A stretch of 64,000 bases of DNA, from assembly GCF_009789075.1 (NCBI RefSeq), contig NZ_WNXQ01000005.1, positions 124,001 through 188,000 on the forward strand. The letters are read 5' to 3'. Each line of letters opens with the position of its first letter. The stretch's first letter is position 1. Under the pieces are notes generated by a model. That model was given only the letters and a program-made list of their open reading frames with translations, searched no databases and was not told the DNA's origin. Below are positions 33,786 to 43,589 of the stretch, piece by piece. The stretch comes from Pseudooceanicola pacificus. GTDB lineage: Bacteria; Pseudomonadota; Alphaproteobacteria; Rhodobacterales; Rhodobacteraceae. The translations under genes were made by a program, and so were the position numbers.

Positions 33786-35537
33786 ATGACGAAACTGGCA
33801 GGTCTTGGCGGTTGGCCCGTTGCAGCCACGGTGGCGGCGGCGGCGGCGCTTGGTGCGGCTGCATATTTCTCGGGCATGCTGGACGGGTTGCGGCCCGCGC
33901 CCGACGCGCCCGCGCAGATGGCGACCGTGCCGCCAGAGCAGGCCACCGGGACGGGCGGGGCGACCGCGCCGGCGAAAAAGCCCTCCGTGACGGCATCGGC
34001 TGCGGCTGACGCGGCTGCGACCGACAGCCCCGCAAGCGCCGAAACGGCCAATGACACCCCGCCCGCCGCGGAAACCGCCGAGCCCGCGCCGTCCGATGCC
34101 GCCCCGGCGCCCGCCGTGGCAGGCCTGCCGTCACCGCCCACCTTCGACCTGGTCAGGGTCGAGGCCGACGGGTCGACCCTGATCGCGGGCAAGGCCTCTC
34201 CGGAATGGTCCGTGGCGGTGGAGCTGGACGGGGACGAGCTGGTGCGCGAGGTCGCAGGCTCTGACGGCAAGTTCGCCACCTTCCTGTCGCTGCCCGTCAG
34301 CGACGTGCCGCGCGTGCTGACGCTGGCGATGTACGGCCCCTCGGGGCAGGGGCCTGTCGCCTCGGAGGACCGGGTGATCCTGGCCCCGCGCGCCCCGGTC
34401 GCCACTGCCGGAGCCGCGCCCGCAGGCGAAGCCCCCGCACCGGCCGGATCGCCGCCGGAGCGGACGGCGGATGCCACCGCCGACGCGGCGCCCGAAGTGA
34501 CGTCGCCCGACGTGGTGGCCGATGCGCGGGATACCACAGCCGCCGCCGGTCCTGCCGGAACCACCACCACCCCCGCCGAGGCTTCCACGGATGCGGCGCA
34601 GCCTGCCGGCACCCCGGCCACCGGTGCCGATGCCGCGGTCGCCGATGCGGGCGAAGGCGCCGCTGCGGGCACCGGCGGCGCAGCCCCGGTTGTCGCCGAT
34701 GCGGCGGCCGGCATGGGCCAGCCCGGCGTCGACGGAGCCGGACCCGAGGTCGCGGCCGGCACCGACCCCGACGCCGAGACCGCCGCGCCCGACAGGATGG
34801 CGGATGCGGATGACGCGGCAACCGCCGATACCGGCTCGGCCCCCGAACCCGAGGTCGCCGCCGATACCGGCCTGGCAGAAACCGCGCCGGTCGCCGCGAC
34901 CGAGGCACCCGCCGCGCCGGTGTCCGGCAGTGACACCGCGGTCGAGGTGGCAAGCGCCCCGGCGGCGGTTGCCGAACCGCTGCCGCCCACGGTGATCCTG
35001 TCGCGCGCCGACGAGACGCGCGTGCTGCAAGCGCCGGATGCGCCGCCCACGGTCATGTCCGAGGTCTCGCTGGATGCCATCACCTATACCGATACGGGCG
35101 AGGTCGAACTGGCCGGACGCGGTGTGCCGGGTGCCTTTGTGCGGGTCTATCTCGACAACAAGCCGATCGTGGATTCCCGGATCGCCGAGGACGGCACATG
35201 GCGCACGGAACTGCCCAATGTGGACAAGGGGGTCTATACCCTGCGCGTCGACCAGGTGGATGACGAAGGCACCGTGCGCGCCCGCGTGGAAACACCGTTC
35301 GAACGCGAGGCCGATGCCGATGTGCGCGCCGCGCTGAAGGCGCAGATGCGCAACGGGGTGCTGCAGGTGACGGTGCAGCCCGGCTTCACCCTCTGGGCCA
35401 TCGCGCGGGAAAACCTCGGCTCGGGCGTGCAATACGTCAAGGTCTACGAGGCGAATGCCGACCGGATCCGCAATCCCGACCTGATCTATCCGGGCCAGAT
35501 CTTCACCGTGCCCGAGGCCGAAACCAAGATCGAATGA
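33786..35537 (+). CDS. LysM-domain cell-envelope protein with Ala/Pro-rich linker
   Basis: A 583-residue protein. An N-terminal membrane helix (GGWPVAATVAAAAALGAAAY) anchors it facing the periplasm. An Ig-like or bacterial SipL-type segment (FDLVRVEADGSTLIAGKASP) appears near residue 118, and a second similar segment (YTDTGEVELAGRGVPGAFVR) near residue 435. About 200 residues of Ala/Pro/Thr/Asp low-complexity linker lie between them. The C-terminus is a LysM domain (VTVQPGFTLWAIARENLGSG, then NPDLIYPGQIFTVPEAE) that binds peptidoglycan. This layout is common in Rhodobacteraceae; the precise function is unknown. Confidence 0.88.
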   Translation: MTKLAGLGGWPVAATVAAAAALGAAAYFSGMLDGLRPAPDAPAQMATVPPEQATGTGGATAPAKKPSVTASAAADAAATDSPASAETANDTPPAAETAEPAPSDAAPAPAVAGLPSPPTFDLVRVEADGSTLIAGKASPEWSVAVELDGDELVREVAGSDGKFATFLSLPVSDVPRVLTLAMYGPSGQGPVASEDRVILAPRAPVATAGAAPAGEAPAPAGSPPERTADATADAAPEVTSPDVVADARDTTAAAGPAGTTTTPAEASTDAAQPAGTPATGADAAVADAGEGAAAGTGGAAPVVADAAAGMGQPGVDGAGPEVAAGTDPDAETAAPDRMADADDAATADTGSAPEPEVAADTGLAETAPVAATEAPAAPVSGSDTAVEVASAPAAVAEPLPPTVILSRADETRVLQAPDAPPTVMSEVSLDAITYTDTGEVELAGRGVPGAFVRVYLDNKPIVDSRIAEDGTWRTELPNVDKGVYTLRVDQVDDEGTVRARVETPFEREADADVRAALKAQMRNGVLQVTVQPGFTLWAIARENLGSGVQYVKVYEANADRIRNPDLIYPGQIFTVPEAETKIE

Positions 35538-35561
35538 GGGCGCAGCGGGCGGCGGACGGGC

Positions 35562-35912
35562 TCAGCCCGCCCCGTCCTCGGCGGGCAGGCGGATCGCGGC
35601 CTGGCTGCAGCAGGCGCGCACCTCGGGGTCGTCGGCGCAGCAATCGCTCAGCAGATAGCCGATCAGCGCGCCCATCCGGGCCCGGTCGAAGGCATAGATC
35701 ACCTGCCGCCCCTCGCGCGTGGCGGTGACCAGCCCGGCCTGTTCCAGCAACCGCAGGTGAAAGCTGAGGCGCGAGGCCGAGACGCTGACCATCCGCGCGA
35801 TTTCGCCCGCCGGGGCCCCGCGCCGGCCGCGCCGGACCAGCAGGCGGACGATGTCCAGGCGCGTCTCGTGGGCGAGCGCGGACAGGGCGGCGAGGGCTGG
35901 ACTCCGGTCCAT
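35562..35912 (-). CDS. ArsR/SmtB-family transcriptional regulator
   Basis: A 116-residue winged-helix repressor. The helix-turn-helix is visible in LAHETRLDIVRLLVRRG and GEIARMVSVSASRLSFHLRL, followed by the beta-wing LVTATREGRQVIYAF. C-terminal Cys pairs (LSDCCADDPEVRACCSQ) are candidate metal-sensing ligands. It diverges from an Atm1-type exporter gene, with an inverted repeat between, so it probably controls that exporter and itself. The inducing metal or thiol cannot be read from the sequence. Confidence 0.9.
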   Translation of the reverse strand: MDRSPALAALSALAHETRLDIVRLLVRRGRRGAPAGEIARMVSVSASRLSFHLRLLEQAGLVTATREGRQVIYAFDRARMGALIGYLLSDCCADDPEVRACCSQAAIRLPAEDGAG

Positions 35913-35914
35913 CG

Positions 35915-35938
35915 TTCAACTACTCATGAAACGTTGAA
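35915..35938. promoter_or_regulatory. Inverted repeat between arsR-type gene and exporter, probable operator
   Basis: TTCAAC-N12-GTTGAA starts three bases upstream of the ArsR-type start codon. Spacing and half-site composition resemble the imperfect 12-2-12 operators of ArsR/SmtB repressors. Binding is inferred. Confidence 0.6.
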
Positions 35939-36000
35939 ATTAGGTCCGTGATAGCGCGAATGCGGCCTCACGGCAACCAAAAGGCAGCCCGGGACCAGCG

Positions 36001-37818
36001 ATGAGCAGACGCATGACCATGACCACCACCGAGATGCCGAAGAACGGGCGCAAGATCGTGGCGCGGGTGCTGCCCTATCTCTGGCCCGACGAACATCCTT
36101 GGGTGAAAAAGCGGGTCATGGCCTCGCTGGTGGTGCTGCTGGCGGCCAAGCTGGTCGCGATTGTCACGCCGTTCTTCTACAAGGCGGCGGTGGATGCCCT
36201 GGCGGGCGAAGGGGACAACGCGGCCTGGCTGATGGGCCTTGGCGCCATCGGGCTGACCGTGGCCTATGGCCTGTCGCGGGCGATGAACGTGGGCTTTCAG
36301 CAGCTGCGCGACGTGATCTTTGCCAAGGTCGGGCAGCGGGCGCTGCGGCAGATGGCGTTCGAAACCTTTGCCCATATCCACCGCCTGTCGATGCGCTATC
36401 ACATCGGGCGGCGCACCGGCGGGCTGAGCCGTATCATCGAGCGCGGGGTCAAGGGTGTCGACTTCCTGTTGCGCTTCATGCTGCTGTCGATGGGGCCGCT
36501 GCTGCTGGAACTGCTGCTGGTGGCCATCGTGCTCTGGTGGGTTTTCGACATCTGGTATCTCGTGGTGGTGGTGGCGGTGGTGACGGCCTATGTCGCCTTC
36601 ACCTTCAAGGTGACCGAGTGGCGGGTGAAGCTGCGCAAGGAGATGAACGACCAGGACACCGACGCGAATCAGAAGGCGATCGACAGCCTTCTGAACTTCG
36701 AGACGGTGAAGTATTTCGGCGCCGAGTCCCGCGAGGCGCAGCGCTATGACGTGGCGATGGCCGGATATGAGCAGGCGGCGCTGAAGACGGCCTATTCGCT
36801 GGCCTTCCTGAACTTCGGCCAGACGATGCTGATCACGGCGGGGCTGGTGGGCGTGATGGCGATGGCCGCCAATGGGGTGGCCAGCGGCGCGCTGACGGTG
36901 GGCGATTTCGTCATGGTCAACGCCTATATGCTGCAGATCACCATGCCGCTGAACTTCCTGGGCACGGTCTACCGCGAGATCCGGCAGGCGCTGGTCGACA
37001 TGGCCGAAATGTTCGAACTGCTCGACCAGCCCGCCGAGGTGCAGGATGCGCCCGACGCCAGACCCCTGGCCGTAAGCGGCGGCGCGGTGGAGCTGGACGC
37101 GGTGGCATTCGGCTATGAGCCCGAACGCCCCATCCTGCGCGGGGTGACCCTGCGCGTGGGCGCGGGCGAGAAGGTGGCGATTGTCGGGCCCTCGGGGTCG
37201 GGCAAGTCGACGGTGGGGCGGCTGCTGTTCCGGTTCTACGACGTGCAGGGCGGGGCGCTCAGGATCGACGGGCAGGATGTGCGCGGGGTGACCCAGGACA
37301 GCCTGCATGCCGCCATCGGGGTGGTGCCGCAGGACACCGTGCTGTTCAACGACACGATCCGCTACAATATCGCCTATGGTCGCGATGGCGCCAGCCAGGA
37401 CGAGATCGAGGCGGCGGCGCGCGCGGCGCAGATCCACGATTTCATCGTCTCGCTGCCCGAGGGTTACGAGACCCGGGTGGGCGAGCGCGGGCTGAAGCTG
37501 TCGGGCGGCGAGAAGCAGCGCGTGGGCATTGCCCGAACCCTGCTGAAGGACCCGCCGATCCTGCTGCTGGACGAGGCGACCTCGGCCCTGGACACTGAGA
37601 CCGAGCGCGACATCCAGGCGGCGCTGGCCCTGGCCGGCGAGGGGCGCACGGTGCTGACCATCGCGCACCGGCTGTCGACCGTGGCCGATGCCGACCGGAT
37701 CGTGGTGCTGGACGCGGGCCAGGTGGTCGAGGAGGGCAGCCACGCCGAACTGCTGGCCCGGCAGGGGCGCTATGCCAGCCTCTGGGCGCGGCAGGCCTCG
37801 GAGGCCGAAGCCGCCTGA
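36001..37818 (+). CDS. Atm1-type ABC exporter (half-transporter with fused ATPase)
   Basis: A 605-residue half-transporter that works as a homodimer in the inner membrane. The transmembrane domain covers about residues 30-330. The ATPase domain has Walker A (IVGPSGSGKSTVGRLLF), the signature LSGGEKQRVGIARTLL, Walker B (ILLLDEATSALDTETE) and the H-loop (LTIAHRLSTVADADR). FRWFYD-like steps (QLRDVIFAKVGQRALRQMAF) match the Atm1/HMT1 group, whose members export glutathione-metal or glutathione-polysulfide conjugates. The divergent ArsR gene supports a metal or thiol stress role. ATG 36001 is the first of several in-frame ATGs. Confidence 0.93.
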   Translation: MSRRMTMTTTEMPKNGRKIVARVLPYLWPDEHPWVKKRVMASLVVLLAAKLVAIVTPFFYKAAVDALAGEGDNAAWLMGLGAIGLTVAYGLSRAMNVGFQQLRDVIFAKVGQRALRQMAFETFAHIHRLSMRYHIGRRTGGLSRIIERGVKGVDFLLRFMLLSMGPLLLELLLVAIVLWWVFDIWYLVVVVAVVTAYVAFTFKVTEWRVKLRKEMNDQDTDANQKAIDSLLNFETVKYFGAESREAQRYDVAMAGYEQAALKTAYSLAFLNFGQTMLITAGLVGVMAMAANGVASGALTVGDFVMVNAYMLQITMPLNFLGTVYREIRQALVDMAEMFELLDQPAEVQDAPDARPLAVSGGAVELDAVAFGYEPERPILRGVTLRVGAGEKVAIVGPSGSGKSTVGRLLFRFYDVQGGALRIDGQDVRGVTQDSLHAAIGVVPQDTVLFNDTIRYNIAYGRDGASQDEIEAAARAAQIHDFIVSLPEGYETRVGERGLKLSGGEKQRVGIARTLLKDPPILLLDEATSALDTETERDIQAALALAGEGRTVLTIAHRLSTVADADRIVVLDAGQVVEEGSHAELLARQGRYASLWARQASEAEAA

Positions 37819-38439
37819 CGCCGCCCGGCGCTCGTTCCTGCGGAACATCGCCCCGCCCGCCGTCCCGTGGGGCGTCGGTTGCGGGTGTCCGGCGGCCGCC
37901 CTGGCCGCGTTGGCGGTTCCCGGGCGGGCTTGCAGGCGGTCCGGGAGGTGGAAGTGTTGCAGCGGGCGCCCATGCCGCACAGCCCGGACCCGTCACCTGC
38001 GCGGGGCCCCGTCGATGCCGTTCCGGGCCGCGTGGCCTGACATTCGCAAACCTTGGGTGCGGGGCATGGCCGGGAGCCGCGGCGGCGCCATTCTGTGGTT
38101 TGCCCGGCAGGCAGAGATGCGGCAGCATGTCCGGGCATCGTCATGCCGCGGCCTGGCAGGGGGCGCGGCGGTGCCTGTGCCCGGGTGGCGGGCTGCCATG
38201 CGGAGGCATGTCCGGGCGCGACGCTTTGCACTTGTCCCGGGGGGAGCGCTGACCTGCTGAGGCACTGCCGGGGGGCACGGCCAGGGGCCGGACCCGCGCG
38301 CGCCCTGGCCCACACGGCCCCTGGCTCTCCCCCTCAGCCGCAGATGCGCCGGGCCCGACTCGCCCCTGGGGGCCGGGCCGGACCCGGGTCTCCGGCCGAG
38401 GCAAGTCCTGCCGGATAAAGGTGGCGCGTCGTGGCGCGC
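37819..38439. other. 621-bp GC-rich gap between the ABC exporter and RND genes
   Basis: No coding frame looks real. It begins with a dispersed repeat copy at 37822-37867 that recurs after fdsB at 50575-50622. Further on, GCGGCA (38119-38124) pairs with TGCCGC (38144-38149), and GCATGTCCGGG occurs twice (38125-38135 and 38206-38216). The two flanking genes converge here. Confidence 0.6.
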
Positions 38440-41400
38440 CTATTCCGCCGCCTTCAATGTGCCCGGGCCGTCGTGCATCACGATCCGGGGGCCGGTGCCT
38501 TCGTCGTCCCAGACGATTTCCGGCGATTTCAGCCGGCGGGCGGCCCGGCGCAGGGCCCAGTCCTGCGCTGCGCGGCTGCCGCGGCCGAAGGACAGGCGGG
38601 CCAGCAGCCGGGCGATCCACTTGGCATAGGTTTCCGCCCAGACCCGCAGCGCCAGCATCGACGGGGTGAAGACCAGCGTCAGCACCGTGGCGATCCCCAG
38701 GCCGAAGACCACCGCCGTGGCGAGCTGTTTCCACCACAGGGCCGTCGGGCTGTCGATCGAATAGCCCCCGGCGAAGAAGTCGAGCGAGAGGCCGAACATC
38801 ATCGGCGCCAGACCCGCCATCGTGGTGACCGTGGTCAGCAGGACCGGGCGGATGCGGGCCTCGGCCGTGCGGATGATCGCCTCGATCCGCGGCATGTAGG
38901 CGCTGTATTCCTGGTAGGTGTCGATCAGCACGATGTTGTTGTTCACCACGATGCCCGCCAGCGCGACGATCCCCGTCCCGGTCATGATGATCGAGAAGGC
39001 CTGATCCATCACCAGCATCCCGATCAGCACCCCGGCGGTGGAAAGCACCACGGCCAGCAGCACCAGCACCGCGTTGTAGAAGGAGTTGAACTGCGCGAGC
39101 AGGATGATGAACATCAGTGCCAGCGCCGCCCCGAAGGCCGAGACGAGGAACTGCTGGCTTTCCTCCTGGTCCTCCTGATCGCCGGTCCATTCGGTCGAGA
39201 TCCCCGAGGGCAGGTCGGCCCCGCCGTCATCCAGCCAGGTCTGCAGATGGGCAATGCGTTCGGCCGCCGTCAGCGGCACCTCGCCGCCGTTCGGCCCCTT
39301 GGCCATCAGGCCGGGGACAACCGCCGCCTTGACGTCGAAGAACCGCTTTTGCCCGACGCGCTTGATCTGGGCCAGCTTGGCCACCGGCTCGCGGGTGATG
39401 AAGTTGGACAGCGGCACCAGCCCGTCCGGGGTGCGCACGCGCAGCGTGTCGAGGGTCGAGAGCACGCGGTCCTTCTTGGGCAGGCGGACGCGGATTTCGA
39501 TCTCTTCGTCGGAACTGTCGACCGACATGGTGTCCAGCAGCAGGCCGCGCGTCACCAGCTGGACCATCGCGCCCACGGTGGCGACGTTGGCGCCGTAGCG
39601 GCCGGCCTTTTCCACATCGACGTCGATCTGCCAGTCGATGCCGGGCAGGGGCAGGGTGTCCTCGACCAGGTCCAGGCCGCGCGTCTCGTCGAACTTGGCG
39701 CGCACGCGTTCGGTCGCGGCGATGAGGTCGTCCCAGTTGTCGCCCTTGATCCGCAGATGCACCGGCTTGGCCGAGGCCGGGCCCATGTTGGCGGCCAGGA
39801 TCTCGACCTGGATGCCGGGGATCCCCGACAGCCGGTCGGTCAGTTCCGCGATGACGATGTCGCCGTCCAGCTCGGGCCGGTCGCGGCGATCCTCCCAGGG
39901 GACGATTTCCAGCTGGATCTGGCCGATCGTGTCCAGCGGAGGCTGCGCGCCGCCGGTGTTCTGGTTCAGCCCGCCGTCACCGGCAAAGGCAAATGCGTTC
40001 AGCACGCCCGGATGCTGCAGCACGATATCCTCGGCCTGCATCACCAGCATGTCCTTCTGCGCCAGCGACAGGTTGCCCCGGGCACGGACATAGACGATGG
40101 CCTGTTCCGGTTCGCTCTCGGTGAAGAATTCGACGCCCTTGTTGTGTTCGCCGAAGTAGCTGAACGTGGCTATGACGAAGGCGACGACCGCGGCGATGGT
40201 GACCAGGGGCATGATCGGGTTGCCCGCGATCAGCTTGATCAGCAGGCCGAAGGCGGTGCGGCGGTGGCCGGCGCGCACCCGCTTGCGGCGCCAGGTGATC
40301 CTGGCGGCGCCCAGGGTGATCGAGGCGGCGACCGAAGAGGCCAGGAACAGCAGGATGCCGGGCAGGGTGGCCATGACGCCGGTGGCCCCGGGGCCGGACA
40401 GGATGGTCGGATTGATCGTGGCCATCGCGCCGGTGAACATGCCGAAGAGCGCGACCGGCACCAGCGCGGCGCGCACGACCCAGGGCACCGCCCGGCGCAG
40501 CCCGTCCGAGGCCCGCCCGAAAAGGCGCGAGATGCGGCCCGTGACGCCGCCCATCACCGGCAGGTAGATCAGCGCCACCACCAGCGAGGCGGCCAGGACG
40601 AAGATCAGCGTGACCGGCAGCATGCCCATGAACTGGCCCGGGACGCCGGGCCAGAACAGCATCGGCAGGAAGGCGCAGAGCGTCGTCGCGGTGGAGGAGA
40701 TCACCGGCCAGAACATCCGCTGCGCCGCCTCGACATAGGCGGTCATCGGGCCGGAGCCCTCGGAGATGCGCTTGTCGGCATATTCCACTACCACGATCGC
40801 GCCGTCGACCAGCATGCCGACCGCGAGGATCAGGCCGAACATCACGATGTTCGAAATGGTGATCCCCATCATCCCCAGAAGGACGAAACAGAGCAGGAAG
40901 GAGGTCGGGATCGAGAAGCCGACCAGCAGCGCCGGCCGGGGCCCGAGTGCGGCCAGCACGACGATCATCACCAGCGCGATGGCGGTCAGGACCGACCCTT
41001 CGAGCTGCTGGACCATCGAGCCGACGACGCGGCTCTGGTCGTTGGAGGTGCCGACATTGACCGAGGCCTGCAGTTCCTCGGGCCAATCGGCGCGGGCCTC
41101 GGCGACCACGCGCTTCACCTCGGCGGCGGTGTCGATCAGGTTGTAGCCCTTGCGCTTGACCACCTGCAGCGCGACCGTCGTTTCGCCGTTGAAACGGGCG
41201 GTGCCCAGGCGGTCCTCGAAGGTCAGGCGGATGTCGGCCAGATCGCCCAGGGTGACCACGCGGTCGCCGTTGGTCTTGACCGGCAGCGAGTAGATATCGC
41301 GCGGTTCCTTGAAGGAGCCGGGGATCTTGATGGCAAATGTGCCCTGTTCGTTCTCAACCTCGCCCGCCGCGATCAGCTGGTTGTTGAAGGTGACAACGTC

Positions 41401-42009
41401 GATCAGCTCGTTCGCCGACACGTTGTAGCTTTCCAGTTTCAGCGGGTCGATGATCACCTCGACCATCTCGTCGCGGTTGCCGGCGATCCCGGCCTCCAGC
41501 ACGGCGTCGATGCCTTCGACCTTTTCCTGCAGGTCCTTGGCGACGCGGGCCATGGTGCGTTCGGGCACCTGGCCGGTCAGGTTGACGATGATGATCGGGA
41601 ATTCCGAGAAGTTGATCTCGTTCACCGAATATTTGTCGAACCCTTCGGGGAACCGGGATTCGGCCTTGGACATGGCGTCGCGCACGTCGGCCATGGTCTT
41701 GGTCTTGTCCCAGCCGAATTCGAACTCCAGCGCGATGCCGGCATAGCCCTCGGCGGCGGTGGAGGTCATCTTGTCCAGCCCGTCGAGGTCCGACAGCTCG
41801 GTTTCCATCGGCTTGACCAGCAGCGTCTCGCTGTCGCTGGCCGAGATGCCGGGGAAGGGGACCGAGATGAAGAGCGCGGGGATCTCGATGTCCGGCTCGC
41901 CCTCCTTGGGCAGGCTGACATAGGCAAAGCCGCCCGCGATCAGCGAGACGGCGATGAAGGCCAGGATCATGCGGGCGCGCGAGGCGGCCCAGTCGACTAT
42001 TCCGGTCAT
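38440..42009 (-). CDS. RND-family efflux transporter permease
   Basis: A 1189-residue inner-membrane proton antiporter of the AcrB superfamily. The start MTGIVDWAASRARMILAFIA precedes helix 1, and large periplasmic loops follow helices 1 and 7. The proton-relay Asp is in VGMLVDGAIVVVEYADK, and the second half has GIVALAGIVVNNNIVLIDTY. It exceeds the usual 1030-1050 residues because of longer central and C-terminal segments, including about 100 residues near 540-620. It is coupled to the membrane fusion protein gene by a four-base overlap. The substrate is unknown, and no outer-membrane channel gene is adjacent. Confidence 0.95.
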   Translation of the reverse strand: MTGIVDWAASRARMILAFIAVSLIAGGFAYVSLPKEGEPDIEIPALFISVPFPGISASDSETLLVKPMETELSDLDGLDKMTSTAAEGYAGIALEFEFGWDKTKTMADVRDAMSKAESRFPEGFDKYSVNEINFSEFPIIIVNLTGQVPERTMARVAKDLQEKVEGIDAVLEAGIAGNRDEMVEVIIDPLKLESYNVSANELIDVVTFNNQLIAAGEVENEQGTFAIKIPGSFKEPRDIYSLPVKTNGDRVVTLGDLADIRLTFEDRLGTARFNGETTVALQVVKRKGYNLIDTAAEVKRVVAEARADWPEELQASVNVGTSNDQSRVVGSMVQQLEGSVLTAIALVMIVVLAALGPRPALLVGFSIPTSFLLCFVLLGMMGITISNIVMFGLILAVGMLVDGAIVVVEYADKRISEGSGPMTAYVEAAQRMFWPVISSTATTLCAFLPMLFWPGVPGQFMGMLPVTLIFVLAASLVVALIYLPVMGGVTGRISRLFGRASDGLRRAVPWVVRAALVPVALFGMFTGAMATINPTILSGPGATGVMATLPGILLFLASSVAASITLGAARITWRRKRVRAGHRRTAFGLLIKLIAGNPIMPLVTIAAVVAFVIATFSYFGEHNKGVEFFTESEPEQAIVYVRARGNLSLAQKDMLVMQAEDIVLQHPGVLNAFAFAGDGGLNQNTGGAQPPLDTIGQIQLEIVPWEDRRDRPELDGDIVIAELTDRLSGIPGIQVEILAANMGPASAKPVHLRIKGDNWDDLIAATERVRAKFDETRGLDLVEDTLPLPGIDWQIDVDVEKAGRYGANVATVGAMVQLVTRGLLLDTMSVDSSDEEIEIRVRLPKKDRVLSTLDTLRVRTPDGLVPLSNFITREPVAKLAQIKRVGQKRFFDVKAAVVPGLMAKGPNGGEVPLTAAERIAHLQTWLDDGGADLPSGISTEWTGDQEDQEESQQFLVSAFGAALALMFIILLAQFNSFYNAVLVLLAVVLSTAGVLIGMLVMDQAFSIIMTGTGIVALAGIVVNNNIVLIDTYQEYSAYMPRIEAIIRTAEARIRPVLLTTVTTMAGLAPMMFGLSLDFFAGGYSIDSPTALWWKQLATAVVFGLGIATVLTLVFTPSMLALRVWAETYAKWIARLLARLSFGRGSRAAQDWALRRAARRLKSPEIVWDDEGTGPRIVMHDGPGTLKAAE

Positions 42010-43340
42010 TGGGTCGCTTCCTGGTACGAGGGCACGACGGGCACGCCCGCGACCACGAATTCCTGTCCGATGACGATCACGTCCGCCTTGTCCTCCAGCC
42101 CGGTCAGCCAGACGCCCTGCGGCGTGTCGCGCAGCAGTTTCACGGGGACAAAGGCGGCGGTGTTGTCGGCGGCGACGGTGCGCACGCCAAGCGCGCCGTC
42201 ATCGTTCAGCGTCAGCGCCGATTGCGGCAGCAGATGCGCCAGCGCGCCCTCGGCCTCGATCCCGATCTCGGCGGTCTGGCCGTCGCGGATCGACAGATCG
42301 TCATTGGCGACCTCGACCTCGACCCGGAAGGTGCGGGTCTGCGGGTCCGAAGACCGCGACAGGAAGGTGACCTTGCCGATCACCTCGCGCCCGTCGGCGG
42401 CCAGGCGGGCCCCGGCGCGGGCGCCGGTCTGCACGCGGCCGATCTCGGTCTCGGGGATGAATCCGACCAGCTTGATCGGGTCGAGCTGGATCACCGTGGC
42501 ACAGACGTTGCCCGGCTGCAGCAGCGAGCCGAGCTCGGCCGTGTCGGTTTCCAGCAGACCGCCAAAGGGGGCGTGGATTGCCAGCTTGTCGATGGCGCTG
42601 GTCGCGGCGGCCACATTGGCCTCGGCCGCCTGGATCGCCGCCTGGGTGCTCGACAGCCCGGATTCGGCAGAGGCGACAGCCGCCTCGGCCGAGCGCACGG
42701 CGGCCTTGGTCGAGGCGACGCGCGTGTCCGAGGCATAGCCGCCTTCGGACAGCTTCCGCGCCGCATTGTCGTTGATCTGGGCCTCTTCCAGCACCGCGCG
42801 GGCCTCTTCCACCCGCGCCTGCGAGGTCGGGACGGCGGCGCGCGCCTCGGCCAGGCGGGCCTGCGCCTCGGCCAGGGTGGCGTTGCTGGTGCCCGGGTCC
42901 AGCTCGCAGAGCAACTCGCCCGCCTCAACCAGCGCGCCCTTGCGCAGCGGATCGGAAATCACCCGGCCCGAGGTCTCGGCCCGCAGCTCGACCTGGCGCA
43001 CGGCCTCGGTCTGGCCGCGCAGGATGACGGCGCCGTCGATCTCGCGCGCCTGGCTGTGGATGGCGACCACGCGCACCGGCTTGTGGGGCGGGGCGGCGTC
43101 TTCCCCGGCGGGGGCAGGGGTTCCGGCCGCCGCTGCTTCCCCGTCGGCGGGGGATTCCCCGGCGGCGGCGGGCACCTCGGCGGCTTCGGCGGTCATCGGC
43201 TCGGCCTCGCCCCGGGCGATGGCGATCGAGCGGTCCAGCCCCTCGCCCCGGGCAAAGGCCATCAGGGCATCGCGCTGGATGATCACGGCGTAGAGCGTCG
43301 CTGTCACCAGCACGGCGGTCAGTAGGGGAAGAAGTCGCAT
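42006..43340 (-). CDS. RND periplasmic adaptor (membrane fusion protein)
   Basis: A 444-residue adaptor linking the RND pump to an outer-membrane channel. The N-terminal helix (LLPLLTAVLVTATLYAVIIQ) is followed by an Ala/Glu/Pro-rich linker. The lipoyl half-motifs are ETSGRVISDPLRKGALVEAG and IHAPFGGLLETDTAELGSLL, flanking an alpha-helical hairpin. Beta-barrel and membrane-proximal domains complete the C-terminus. ATG 43340 was chosen because the family N-terminus begins at the membrane segment. It is the first gene of the two-gene operon. Confidence 0.94.
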   Translation of the reverse strand: MRLLPLLTAVLVTATLYAVIIQRDALMAFARGEGLDRSIAIARGEAEPMTAEAAEVPAAAGESPADGEAAAAGTPAPAGEDAAPPHKPVRVVAIHSQAREIDGAVILRGQTEAVRQVELRAETSGRVISDPLRKGALVEAGELLCELDPGTSNATLAEAQARLAEARAAVPTSQARVEEARAVLEEAQINDNAARKLSEGGYASDTRVASTKAAVRSAEAAVASAESGLSSTQAAIQAAEANVAAATSAIDKLAIHAPFGGLLETDTAELGSLLQPGNVCATVIQLDPIKLVGFIPETEIGRVQTGARAGARLAADGREVIGKVTFLSRSSDPQTRTFRVEVEVANDDLSIRDGQTAEIGIEAEGALAHLLPQSALTLNDDGALGVRTVAADNTAAFVPVKLLRDTPQGVWLTGLEDKADVIVIGQEFVVAGVPVVPSYQEATQ

Positions 43341-43432
43341 GAGTCGCTCAACCTGAAACGTCGCCCGCGCCGGGCATTGCACAGCCAATTAGGAACGCGC
43401 TGCCACGATACAAGCGGGCAGCAGCGAAGTTC

Positions 43433-43448
43433 TGAACCGTGTAGTTCA
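43433..43448. promoter_or_regulatory. Inverted repeat upstream of the RND operon
   Basis: TGAAC-CGTGTA-GTTCA lies in the 249-bp divergent region, 93 bases before the adaptor start. Size and symmetry fit a TetR-type operator, but no regulator gene is adjacent. Confidence 0.4.
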
Positions 43449-43589
43449 AATTCGACATTTCTGCAACGCCGCATTTCGGTTTGACGCAACGGATCCTGCC
43501 ATCTGTCGCCACTGTGCCCAGCCTGTCCGCAGACCTTGGCAGCGCCAGGGCAAAGCTGTAAGAGGGGCCGAAATCAAGGGGGGCCGGGC

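Noticed and set aside
33668..35432. Long minus-strand frames opposite the LysM gene
   Set aside because: They mirror the Ala/Pro-rich linker codons and give Gly- or Ser-rich low-complexity products with no motifs.
38431..42738. Very long open frame on the plus strand
   Set aside because: It is antisense to the RND permease and adaptor genes and arises from GC-rich third-codon bias. Its product is rich in Arg, Gln, Asp and Gly without domains.
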